Assembly (NCBI GenBank): GCA_963669155.1 | Contig: OZ022577.1 | Location: 11,249,395-11,313,394, forward strand | Length of the DNA: 64,000 bases | Direction: 5' to 3' | Source: Arbacia lixula | Lineage: Eukaryota > Echinodermata > Echinoidea > Arbacioida > Arbaciidae | In this document: piece by piece, positions 1 through 10,850 of the stretch | Position numbering within the stretch: the first letter of the stretch is position 1 | Layout: each line of letters starts with the position of its first letter | Translations under genes and position numbers: made by a program | Notes under the pieces: generated by a model | Database searches by the model: none | What the model was told of the DNA's origin: nothing | The model's input: only the letters and a program-made list of their open reading frames with translations

Positions 1-103
1 TGTATGTTATGTCTTCCTTATGATGACATGTGAACCTTCACAGAAATAGTACTGCTTTATCTAGACTTTGCGCCATTGGTCCTAACTACAGAGAATGTGA
101 GTA

Positions 104-140
104 CCCCCCACCCCCCCCCCCCACACACACACACACACAC
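104..140. repeat. Poly-C tract followed by (CA)n
   Basis: A C-rich homopolymer interrupted by one A runs directly into about nine CA units. The same C-run plus CA structure recurs at 59259-59312, and a C-run plus CT/CA structure at 34282-34335. Confidence 0.9.
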
Positions 141-707
141 TCCAGTTTTCTTTCTTACTTTCCACAAGCCGTTATACTGCTAAAGAAAATTGTCTACCTT
201 TTGTTCTCATATGACTTTACGGACATCAAATACATAATGTGATGAGAAGACAGAAATAAAGATGACTAATTGTCTTGTCTCTAGTACACTTCACCAAAGT
301 ATAATTGATAAATAATGAGGAAACTGTGGTAACTTGTACCATTGAAGTATGAGAGCGAGAGATCAAGTTTGCGTGTTCCGTCTTGTTTTTTTTCAAACAA
401 ATTCCGTGAGAACAAGAGTTGCAGAGGCCGAAGACTCGCTGCAAACTGAAAGTCTGTCTCTTTCCTGTTTGCATACAATGCACTGATTAGGGAGTACATG
501 AGTGAGGGACATCCTCTTTCTTATTCCTTGAATCGTAAAAAAGTTGCAAAGAATGGCCATCACCTGACTGTACTTATTCCCCTCAAATGGTTCCAATCAG
601 CTGTCATTAACCGTATGATCCGCAGTCAGGATCATAACACCAAGGAATACTTGAGTCTAAAGTCAACACAATCTGGCAACCATCTCTGATGTTTTCTGTC
701 TTTTATT

Positions 708-711
<4 letters not shown>

Positions 712-767
<56 letters not shown>

Positions 768-833
768 CACTGGTGTATATATATACATATGTTACATATA
801 TATCTTTCTCATTTTCTCTCGCCCCTTCGCTCC

Positions 834-864
<31 letters not shown>
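712..864. repeat. Compound CT / TA microsatellite
   Basis: A (CT)n run (712-746) passes directly into (AT)n (746-768), then imperfect TATA and TTC-rich sequence, then a second (CT)n run to 864. CT is on the + strand, the presumed sense strand of the Prospero gene. Confidence 0.9.
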
Positions 865-871
<7 letters not shown>

Positions 872-3771
872 CAGTCATCAATGCCCCACCCCCTTCCAAA
901 AAAAGTGTGATATACATGTATGCACTCATCTTTGCGTTTTACATTGTGATAGCACCTCCTTCCTTTCCCACAAGTTTTTTTTTTTCTTTTTTTTTTGGGG
1001 GGGGGCAGGGGAGGGACTTGAGCGGAACGTAACCTCCCCCGAAAATAGCACTGGGGCACAGACACACGTCTTGACGGTCAGACTCTGGGAGGAAGTGGCA
1101 CTGGATCAGTGTTTGGGCTCCGGTTGCTGGTAATGCCATCAGCCAGGAAGTTGCGTGCCAAGCAGACCGGTCAGACTTTCTTTCAAGACTCCCTGCAAGT
1201 AGGCACTCGGAAATCAAACAACAATATCATGTGATCGCGCCGGCGTCAATGCCTCACACTTGGAAGAGAAACTGATCGCGTTTTTAGTTTTGGCACGGAC
1301 ACAATTTCGCTCTCTTACACTCCCTCGCTCTCTCTCGCACTGTCTTTAATTTGTCCCTCGTGACATCGCAGTGAGAAGCTATGTAGGATTGCCACATGTG
1401 ATGCTCTTACATGTATAGAAGTCTTCCATGTCATCCCTTCGTATGCCTTTCTTGCTGTTTTAATATCAATCAACCTCCAATGATTTCAATCTGGTGGGTT
1501 GAACCTCAAATGAAGATATATAGGAGACTAAAGTTCACATTCCTGGCAGCAATAGGCTAAATTTTAAATGCCAAGGTTCATTTAGTATTTGTAGGAAGGA
1601 TGGTGAGTGACCACTTAAGTTATTTTTATGGAAGAAACAGACAAAATAGTGAAATCAGGAATTTCCATGCCTAAACTCTAATTTTCTTGTGGTTCACTCT
1701 GTATTTTCCAATTGTGTCTTCCTTCTTTATCCAAAAAATTGTTCGTCGTAGTTGTCAATTGATGTATTGTTCTCCAACCATGGGATTCCATGGGATTCCG
1801 TATAATAGAAATGTCATCTTAACATTCGCCTTCATGTTTCGTAGTTTAGTGGTTTTAAATTCAGCTCATGTCCTCTCGTAAATTTCCAATCACGCTGGCA
1901 CATTCAGCCAAAAAAATGATTACACAGATCTGGAAACCTTTTTATTCTTTGCAAAGAGCACCGTTTTGTGCACTTCATATCACTTCCTCTTCTTCATACG
2001 ACTTACATACAAACGCTATTGGCAGCCTGTCCATCTCTACGTGTGTGGGGGTTACACAAATCGGCTGTTGTTTTGTTGTTGTTGTTGGGTTGTTTTTCAT
2101 CACCCTAGCGTATCGTGAGTAGCCGTACATATCACACAAAGCCAACTTAAAGTGGACCAAATAACTTTGAATTGATTCATAAATCTTGGCTGATTGCTGG
2201 GTCGGCTGGGAGAGGGGTGGGGGCATTGTACTTTTCTGTCGGCGACCCTTCATCACTGCTCCCATGAAGAATGTCTTTGAATCCACCAGACTTGTCGCTT
2301 GTTCGTTCACGAGTTCCTCTTCAGACCTTCCTTGGCTGAGCAGCAGCAGCAGTAGTCAGGGGCTCCGCCTGTTTTTTTTCTTTCCTTCTTTGATATTGGT
2401 CCGCTTTTGGAGCCGAAGTATTTCTCGGCTATTATGCGTCTGCATTGCCAAGCCGTGATGGGGCTCCTTTCCTCTCCTTTCTTCTCTTAATTCTTCTTGC
2501 TTTATGGGCCGTGGCGTATGATGGATAGATATCAGTGTGCTTGGCCTACCAGCCATTTTGGAGTTATTCGACCACAAAAATTCATTTAAGATGCAGTTGG
2601 TAAGGCTCCATAAATGTTTAATACCTCCTCCCAGTTATATGCCTACTGGTATATTAGTAATAAATGTAATAGTGCATTTGCATTGTTCATAGATATGTAA
2701 AGCAGTCTTGAACATATCATAAAATGGAATCAATTCTTAGAATCACTTTGTTATTTTCCTCTCTGGTGACTGTTCACTTTTCCTATGTTTTTTAGTTTTT
2801 TAAAGCTTGCTTATTTGTTACAAAGGATTCAATACATTATATCAAAGTACTGTAATGTGTATGGTGTACTTTGCGACTAGGCATTATGCCTTCTCCATAT
2901 AGTTGATTGACATAGTATTATCAAAGTGGGAAGTGTGTTTATTTCACAAACAACTAGAGAAATAAGATTGTGGTTAAACTTTGCTGCGTAAAGATTGATG
3001 ATAGCACGTCCTTCTTCTGCAAGTCAAAAACCTTCCTCTCAATTAGATCATTCTTTTCAGCTGCAGGCTACAATGTACCCTGTTATCTGGATAGTTGCAT
3101 TCACCTCTTTCTACAGTCAAAGAAGAGGAAATGAGGAGGGCAATTTTCAGATTATGAAAGTTAGACTTCTATGTTTAATCACAAAACAGTTACTTTCATC
3201 CTTGATGTGAGATTAATTTTGCCTTCTTACCGTGGGCATTGTTACTAAGTTCCCAACAAAGGTGATATATAAAGATGAAATGAAAGACAGAGTGTAACCT
3301 CAACTTCATAAGCAATTAAATTAAAGATTTATCTTGTAAATAGAATCGAGAGGAAGTGGATTTCATTATTTCCACCTTCCTTTATTCTCTCTTTTGGACT
3401 GATTGCAGTAGCAAGGTCTCAGACACTCCGTGGGTTCATTTCTCATGGATCCACAGCTTGCCTGAGAAAGATATCTCAGAATGAATTCTATTCTGTAAGG
3501 TTTCGTTCAAAGCATTTAAATCACTCCCTCCCCAAATTGATTTGTTTTGGTGGTGACGAGGACATTCTGTTTCTCACTATTATTTCTGTCTCCCTGCCTA
3601 CTCATTCACTCCATCCATAGATAACACTAACAATTTTCTTATTACCACGTTGGCGAATTGGCTTCCCACGGTGTTTCTTTGTTCTTCTTCATGGCTAAAG
3701 CGCTTTCTTCTTTTGTCTCCACCCTGACACCAGATCAATTCAAGTCTATCATTTTTTGTGTGTTTGTCTTC

Positions 3772-3799
3772 CTTCTCTCTCTCTCTCTCTCTCTCTCTT
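3772..3799. repeat. (CT)n microsatellite
   Basis: About 14 CT units, followed by CT-rich degenerate sequence to about 3895. Confidence 0.9.
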
Positions 3800-6017
3800 T
3801 AATCGTTGGTCTCTCCCCCTCAGTTTGTCTGTGATTCTCTTTCGCTCTTTCTCTGTGTCTTTCTCCCCCTCTCTGTGTGTCTCTCCCACTCCCTCTTCCG
3901 CTCTATGGTAGGTAACACTGGTGTCTTTTTTATTGAGTGATTAATCTCTGTGAGGCAGGGGGAGACTCCTGATCCCTGTGTGGTCATTCCCATTCAGACT
4001 GCTCCAAGCTGCAGGGTTGTTCAGCCTCCCTCTCCCTCTCTCTCCCTTTCTTCCTCTCCCTCTCTCTCCCACCTCCGTCCTTCTTCCACCTCAGTGCGGA
4101 CGACGCCCATTCAAGATCAAAAGCCCTGCCTTCATTTTGGGCAGATCTCAGCACAGGTTCTTGCACTTTTACCCAGGATCCCTTTCAAGAAGCCGCCTCA
4201 TCCGTAACAGGCTCGGCTTCCCCTCCCCTCTCCCCCCCTTTTTTTTTATATCGTTGTCGTTGTTGTTGCCCTATCCCTTGCAAGCATGCATACAAGCGAT
4301 GAGCAGCTTGAGAATGGATGGGTCCGCACTGCGCTGAGCTGCTCCCTTTTGTGCCACATTTTTATTTTTCTGGATGAGACGTCGTCGGCTGTGGCCGGTT
4401 CTACATGGCTAGCCAGGCCATCGCAAGCCCCATTCACCCTTTCAGGCAAGCCGAGCCGAGCCGGGCAGGGCCGGGCGGGGCCGCAACTATCAGATAAAAC
4501 TCATGTTGATTTCCCAATCATCTTCCATTGTTGGATGGGTAGTAGATTAGGAGCATGAGGGGGAGGGGGGATGTAAGAAAGAGGAGATGAAGGAAACAAA
4601 CGGCAGGAAGGAACGGCCTGCTGGCATGCACAGAGACCAGCTCCTTTGAGTCTCACAAAACCTTTTATTCACAGGGAGCACCAAATTAATTTACCAGAAT
4701 TGGAGTTTCTTATGTTTATTACAAAAATCATCCCGCAAGTCTGCTGGGGATATGTTGGGCTGATCAAGCATGACTGCTTTTCATTATTCTAATTGATATA
4801 ATGCTTTGGACAAATTTGCAAATTTGCAAAGTTGCTTGTATTGTAGCACTACAAAGAAAGTATGGAAATGGTGTCATTTGCCACTTCTTTACAGTTGTCC
4901 TCTTTGTAAAGCTTTCTCTTTTGCTGAAAAGTTATATCTTGTCTTTATTATCCCAATATTAAAAGTAAATAGCTGTTCAGTGATACATTTGTATGACTGG
5001 ATTATATAGCTTGGTGCTATTCTCAACCTCTCACATTAGCTCTTGACAAAGTTTGGATGGATCAAGTCTAGACCCAACCAACATGGGAAATCAAAGTAAT
5101 ACACATCAAAATGACTTGTCCATACGGTATTGCCACGTTGAGCTCAACTCTGCCATTTCTTAGACACACTTCCCTCTTTTTGGCGCTCCCAAGGAGTTTG
5201 CAGCGTTTAAAGCAAAAGACTACCTCGGAGAGTTGGCATTCTTGTGCATAATAGGAATCATAAAGCAAACAGAAGCGTCTTGCTGAATGCCATTGAGGGC
5301 AAGCAGCGTATAGCGTGAGATATTATATCCTGGCCGCCCTGGGCTGCTCAGCAGTGCAAGACAAGGTGTAAACAGCCAGTGTGCGGAGGAAACCAAGGAT
5401 GAAAATGGCCTTGGATAGCATGCCACCAAAACTAACTTGAATAGAAAAGCCGTCTTTTGATATCCATCCACCATGTCCCATTGTCAACCCTTTTTTAAAT
5501 AATGATAATAAAAAAAAAACAGTTTCTGCTTGGTTATGTTTTCTGCATATCTGCTCAGTTTTGTTTTGTATCTATGAGGAGGCTGTGCTTGTATTTTTTC
5601 ATACTATGCTCCTTAGAATACCAGATTGGGAAAAAAAACAGCTCCGGTAGTCTCAGCATTGGCTATGAATAGTCTTTTGTCTGTTCTTATTAACTTTTTT
5701 TATGATTTTACCTGGAATGTGATGAAAAGCTGGACAGTTTTGTCTGCTTTGTTTGCTTTGTTCTGTGAGGGAGCCTCTAAGATGGGGGAAGAAGGAAACA
5801 ACCAGGAATATGTCTGAACTTGACTGTGGGTCTCACGATAATGCCCCATTGCACAAAAATGCCTTCAAATTATGAACGCATTGCGTGATAAGTATTTCTT
5901 AAGCGCTGGCTATTTGTATGTCATGTGTGAGAGACATGATTGATTAAACATGGTAGAGATAGCATCCTGGCCTACTGTATTTCATCCCAAAGAAAAGTAT
6001 TTGAACTGAATAAACCT

Positions 6018-6018
6018 T

Positions 6019-6061
<43 letters not shown>
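6018..6061. repeat. (CT)n microsatellite
   Basis: CT units with two TTC interruptions, about 190 bp upstream of the short palindromic element that precedes the homeobox exon. Confidence 0.9.
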
Positions 6062-6067
<6 letters not shown>

Positions 6068-6254
6068 TCTTTAAGGTGTATTTGTGTATAAGTTCATGTC
6101 AGTATCTGTGAAAGAACGAACATACAAACGAATAAGAAAAACAAGAGCATATTGAGATACTCATTACTCATGCTTCATCAAAACTAACGCTTTTAATGTA
6201 CAAGTGGCATTTCCTTATAATTTGAGGCTTCCCGACTCACAAAGTGATCTCGTT

Positions 6255-6397
6255 CCTGTTGCATAAAACTTACCATTAATGATAGCTATGCCATCAATGG
6301 TAACATGGCCTGAAAGCCAATGAAATTAAAGGTTTCCGAAGAAATTGCCATTGGTAGCAAAATTACCATCAATTGTAAGTTTTATGCAACAGGGCCC
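6255..6397. mobile_element. Short terminal-inverted-repeat element (MITE-like), copy 1
   Basis: The left end begins CCTGTTGCATAAAACTTACC, and the right end is its reverse complement (GTAAGTTTTATGCAACAGG, then GCCC). The arms carry related inner blocks, ATGGTAAC on the left and TTACCATCAAT on the right. There is no coding capacity, so this is a non-autonomous element of about 140 bp. A relative with the same motif grammar (TGTTGCAT at the ends, CTTACnATCAATGGTA inside) lies at 35431-35585. I associate this motif with abundant sea-urchin repeats, but that is from memory and not checked. The right end is about 80 bp from the branch point of the homeobox exon. Confidence 0.7.
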
Positions 6398-6475
6398 TGT
6401 ATCGAACCCATTACGTAATCATTGGGCTTGACTGTTCATTATGTAACACTTGCTCCTCTGAAATACTACGCTGCC

Positions 6476-6498
6476 TTTTCCTTGACCGCCTCCCTCAC
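6476..6498 (+). other. U12-type branch point and AC splice acceptor of the homeobox exon
   Basis: Sequence: TTTTCCTTGACC at 6476-6487 matches the minor-spliceosome branch-point consensus (TTTTCCTTRACY) at every position. Taking A6485 as the branch nucleotide, CTCAC ends at 6498, 13 nt downstream, within the usual U12 spacing. No AG occurs between 6393 and 6535, and the next AG (6536-6537) lies inside the conserved LRKAK codons, so a normal AG acceptor cannot serve this exon without using the one inside the upstream palindromic element. Known: Drosophila prospero has an AT-AC U12-type intron (a twintron) at its homeobox. Inference: this is the same minor intron. Alternative AC ends are 6505-6506 and 6511-6512. 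The matching ATATCCTT donor was not found in the window. Confidence 0.72.
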
Positions 6499-6804
6499 TC
6501 GATCACCTGCACCCTGACGCCCACCCACCTGCGGAAGGCGAAGCTCATGTTCTTCTTCACCCGCTACCCGAGCTCTGCCCTGCTCCGCCAGCACTTCCCC
6601 GACGTCAAGTTCAACCGCCACAACACCTCCCAGATCATCAAGTGGTTCTCCAACTTCCGCGAGTTCTACTACATCCAGATGGAGAAGTTTGCCCGGCAGG
6701 CGGTCAGCGACGGGACGGAGAGCGCAGATGACCTGAAGGTGACGCGGGACTCTGAGCTCTACCGCGCCCTCAACCTCCACTACAACAAGAGCAACGAGTT
6801 CACG
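6499..6804 (+). CDS. prox1 (prospero): Prospero/Prox homeobox transcription factor, internal exon (homeodomain and start of Prospero domain)
   Basis: This exon encodes a DNA-binding transcription factor of the atypical Prospero homeodomain class, a nuclear regulator of neural and other cell differentiation in animals. The reading frame gives [15 protein letters not shown], then RYPSS, then the recognition-helix block [21 protein letters not shown], then [19 protein letters not shown]. These are hallmarks of the homeo-prospero domain; the opening [15 protein letters not shown] reads closer to the Drosophila protein than to human PROX1. The 3' boundary is certain: ACG (Thr) ends at 6804 and GTAAGT follows, phase 0. 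The 5' boundary at 6499 is inferred from the U12-type signals, giving 102 codons starting Ser-Ile-Thr-Cys. Codons end mostly in C or G, unlike the AT-rich flanks. The N-terminal regions of the protein are outside the window. Confidence 0.95.
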
Positions 6805-6810
6805 GTAAGT
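6805..6810 (+). other. 5' splice donor GTAAGT
   Basis: A perfect major-spliceosome donor directly after the codon for Thr in NEFT. Human PROX1 continues at the equivalent point with the VPERFLEV block, and the last exon here begins VPEGFLHV, so the junction agrees with family alignment. Read-through would add about 23 unrelated residues before a stop. Confidence 0.93.
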
Positions 6811-7317
6811 CCAGAACTACTCGAAATGATCCACATGATAATCAATCATTCTTACATTGATGTTAAGCAAGTATAATGATTATTCAAAGAATTGAATATT
6901 TTGCAAAGACAATAGATGATATTATCAATGATTTTCGTGTTACTCTCCTTAGAAAAGAGAGTGATCTCTCGATCTGTTCTTATCAGGTTATTTGTTAAAT
7001 AAATTGATCAATTGATCTATTTTGGGGGGAGAGAAGCAGCCAAAACAAAGATTATAACAAATATGATGATGCTGTACATTTACTATATATTTATAGGTCA
7101 TGAGAATCGGCATTGGAAAAGTGGTATCCATTTCGTATTCATATTTGAACAACAACGACTTGATTATGAATACATATAGAACATGCCAACATGCGTTACA
7201 ACTTGCAGTGCTGTGGGTTGATTTGCATTTGACAATAAGTCAGTGTATGAAATGCTGCAAAAACATATTTCATCATGGTGTTGTTCCTTAATAACAACTT
7301 TCATGCACTTCTTGTCT

Positions 7318-7318
<1 letters not shown>

Positions 7319-7349
<31 letters not shown>
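7319..7349. repeat. (GT)n microsatellite
   Basis: About 15 uninterrupted GT units in the last Prospero intron. Confidence 0.95.
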
Positions 7350-7351
<2 letters not shown>

Positions 7352-7473
7352 TATGTACAATATGTGTGTCACTCATATGTCATGCATTCTATTTCTTTTA
7401 ATGACATATATGTATAATCATCATTAGCAAAACATTTATACATTTTTTGGAATGTTATTCATACACACTTTTT

Positions 7474-7503
7474 ATGCCTCCACCACGAAGTGGCAGGAGG
7501 CAT
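7474..7503. repeat. GCCTCC hairpin, probable end of a dispersed repeat
   Basis: ATGCCTCC (7474-7481) pairs with GGAGGCAT (7496-7503), and an inner CCAC-GAA-GTGG stem sits between them. I recall this hairpin followed by TTATTTTT-like sequence as a frequent repeat signature in echinoderm genomes; that is memory, not a search. The element boundaries beyond the hairpin are not visible. Confidence 0.5.
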
Positions 7504-10500
7504 TATTTTTACATCTAAGGGGTGTATCATACTTCAGTACCCAGTGGAAAGATACTCACTGTACATTTCATCAGTATTCTTATGCACCATTTAATCCATT
7601 CGCTGTTCACTATACATATTTTATGGTATGTAAAAATGCTGGTGATTTGTACCAACGAAAAAGATTGCACTCACTTTTTGGATTTATTCCTGGAGAGAAT
7701 ATTTTTAACTCTCTCACAACTAAGAAATAAAAAGGTCATTTACTTTGGACACAATTGTGTGACACTGGTACTAACAGCATTGTTTCTTTCAATAAAATTA
7801 CCACAATCTGTCTGATGTTCATCCTACTGCCCACAGACATGTCAACAGTAACGACAATTATGGTGCAACATAATCGACTCACTGGACTGCAACAATTCTA
7901 TGACTTATGAAGATTAGATACGTTTCGCTCCTGAAAAGATATAATTACCTGCCAAGCTATTCCTAGTAGTAACAAAACCCTCAGATTCCAATAGATTGGT
8001 GTTAAATACCTTTGTTCTCATATTGCATTCGGGGGGAGCATTAATAGCTTAAGGTCTGATTAACTACAATGTCCCAGAAATGATGGTCTCTGGCAGCAGG
8101 AATTACATACTTGGTATCTTTTATTGTGTCTGCTTTCTGTATGATTGTAACTGTGGGTGTGTTGTGTGGATCTTATCCTCACTTTCCATGCGGACATTAC
8201 CAGCAGGAAACAAGGATTTCATGGACACAATCTACTGTGTTACACTGCCCAATCATTTTTTTCAAGAAAATAGTACTAATTTCCTTCAAGAAAGCTAATG
8301 TGGTACCACTGCAATGTATGATATATAGATGCTCACACATACATGTATCTTCTATGTCTAGTTCTTATCCCAAACGTTAAATTCATACAAATATACCTTT
8401 ACATTAATATTGAACCATTATGGCAATGCCATTTCATATATTCTCCTTAGCTGGAAAGTAATTTGTCGAGCCTCTTTTCCCAACTTACTCAGATTGAGTG
8501 TCTTTATGTGTAGGTAAATTTTACAGTGTGCTTGTGGAATCTTGAATCCGATCCAAACAAGCAGTCAACAGTAAACAAGTTATTTTTATGAAAGCAATCT
8601 ACTGTGTTACAATACACAATAATGTCTATCTACGCTGTAGTAACTCTAACACCTGGCACTGTTTCTATAGCAGTATTGCCATTTTGATGAGTCTAACCTT
8701 ATGTGTCACATCAAGATAGACTACGTAGAGCTTCTGCGCACAAGGCTGAAGTAGATTAATGATCTGTTTAATTGTTTGAGAAAAAGCTTCAATATCGGTT
8801 TCAATATCATCTTTAGTGTGGGCTCACAAGAACAATAGTACAATAGACCTGAGTAGCATTGGCGGCACGGAAGGATATATTTTGGTAGAATTTTTTATAA
8901 GAAGTTGATCCAAATTGCTCCACTTAAGATTGCCTTCATGAGTTTCACTTCATTCAATTTATTTTGGTTTTGCTTGGCAGATTAAGTTTTATAACATGGA
9001 GTACATTGAGCCATACTTGCTAGTGGGCTATTGTATCTCATACAATTTGATTACTGTAGTTTCTTTCCATGCAATTAAAGTGAAGAAACAACAATAATGC
9101 CAGATGTTCTTCTACCTCTCATTCAGAAAGGTAATTTTTTGAAGTTGACTGTGTGGTTTTGATTAGTCATGAATAAGTGGTTCCTATACTTATACATACT
9201 TCTAATGATGGCTCTGTCCGATTATGTCCCATGGCAAGTTATGTTGGTAAATCATTACATATAAGTATTACACAATTCAAAAGCCACCAAGATCTCTAAA
9301 CCTGTTTAAAAAAATGCATAAAGCCCCTTTCTGAATGGAATATCCCCTCCCTTATTATTTTTAATGAACAAGATTTTGTATTACTGGCAATCAGTGTCAC
9401 ATTCAAGATTTCAATGTTTTTTTCTATTTGGGAAATTTGTGACTGTGCTTCTCAGCCGATGGTTACTATGGAGTCCACAAAATAGTGTTTTCCCCCCAAT
9501 GTTTGTTGTGACATTGCTGTGTTGTTGTGGGGGATGTGAAGTCCAGCATATCTGCCCCAAAGACTGACATTTCTTGCTATCACATCGCTTTGCTGCCCTC
9601 TCTTCCTCTGCGTATGGTTTCTGTAAATCCTGAATTAGCAGAGGAAGGAAGATATTTTGTCGGGCATTTCCCTGTGTGGGCAACAAGGGGGGAATGCACT
9701 ATGGTCAGTCAGCCGGACGGTAGCTGGTTTTGAGTCTGGACGGGAGCCTACTATACCTAGATGGGTATAAATAGCAATTTGTCAAATGTAGAGCTTGTGA
9801 AATGAACCTAATGCGGTGATATGTGTAGGTAAAGTGCCAAAAGTCGATCATGCATGCCTTGTTGGTTAGGGACAGGTTTATAAACAGTCTGATGGAAAGT
9901 TGTACCTTAAATCACCCAAAGTTTGCATTATTTCTACCATCAATTCTGATTTTTGTCCCCTGTTTTTATCTCATTTAAAAAGATATTTTACATTAGCTAC
10001 ATCTTCTCCCTTCCAAGTGCACTTTTCTCATCCAGGTTATTTCCTCTTCTTCTCTTCCTAAGTTTCTTCCTTGCTTTTCCCATCATCTTTCATCTGGTTT
10101 TACTGTCTCATACGCTGTCCAGCCCTGTCTCACTCTGAGCCGCCTCTTCCTTCTCCATTCTTTTCATATCCCCTCCTTAATCAGCGTTCTGATATGATCT
10201 CCCTTGCAATTATCCCACTTTACACGTCACGCACCTTCCCCTGCCTCCACCCCAAACTTTCCCTGTTACATGCCACCAGGCCTGATGCCACTCATTAACT
10301 AGTTATGAGTAAGATTGACATCATAAATTCACCAAGATGGATTTATCAAGATCGAAAATTATATCATGCATGCAGACACCACCAAATACCCTGTAGATAA
10401 AAACAAAAGGCGAATAATGTTGCTAGATTATGAATGAAAACATACCTTACATGCTAATGTCATAAACTATACCCCTTCCCTCCCAAAAAAAAAACCATAA

Positions 10501-10810
10501 AATGAGGTGAAAGAGGAGAGTCCGTGCGGCGAGCAAGCTAGTTATCGCACATCTCTCCGCTAAGAGTGCAGTGACATTTCATTCAAACGAATGTTCTGAT
10601 CACCACAATTATGCTGTCCATTACTTTGATCTGACTTTTTTGACCAATCAGCAGCTACCTCATTTCTCCGCCGGGAGTCGTCTGCTCCTCAAAGAGAGCT
10701 CCATAATGCAGGAATTTTTCTTAATCATTACTTCCCCTCATCTTTGTGAAAAATACCCTGTGTAGGTTGATTACACTATTGCAGGGGTAGTGACGTGTAG
10801 CCAAATTTAC

Positions 10811-10850
10811 CCCCCCCCCCCCTCTCTCTCTTTCTCTCTCTCTCTTCCTG
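10811..10850. repeat. Poly-C and (CT)n tract
   Basis: A run of about 12 C is followed by CT-rich repeats on the + strand, within the intron. Confidence 0.85.

Larger units (their letters stand above)
1..6254. other. Noncoding DNA upstream of the Prospero homeobox exon, presumed intron
   Basis: I find no exon that I recognise here. The open frames are short and fall mostly in CT/GA tracts or ordinary AT-rich sequence. Because the next feature on the + strand is an internal Prospero exon with a splice acceptor, this stretch is most simply part of the preceding intron, whose donor lies outside the window or was not recognised. It contains C/CA, CT and TA microsatellites (104-140, 712-864, 3772-3799, 6018-6061) and GC-richer islands near 1020-1240 and 4370-4490. 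A single Su(H)/RBPJ-type octamer, TTCCCACG, lies at 3663-3670; one 8-mer match is expected by chance in a region of this size. Confidence 0.55.

Noticed and set aside
5325..5331. ATATCCT as the U12-type donor of the AT-AC intron
   Set aside because: The core matches but the following bases are GG rather than TT, and reading phase 0 into the junction meets a TGA at 5316-5318, leaving no usable coding exon.
6391..6400. AG at 6391-6392 as a conventional U2 acceptor for the homeobox exon
   Set aside because: It lies inside the inverted-repeat element, has no polypyrimidine tract before it, and the added codons do not resemble any Prospero sequence. The U12-type signals fit better.
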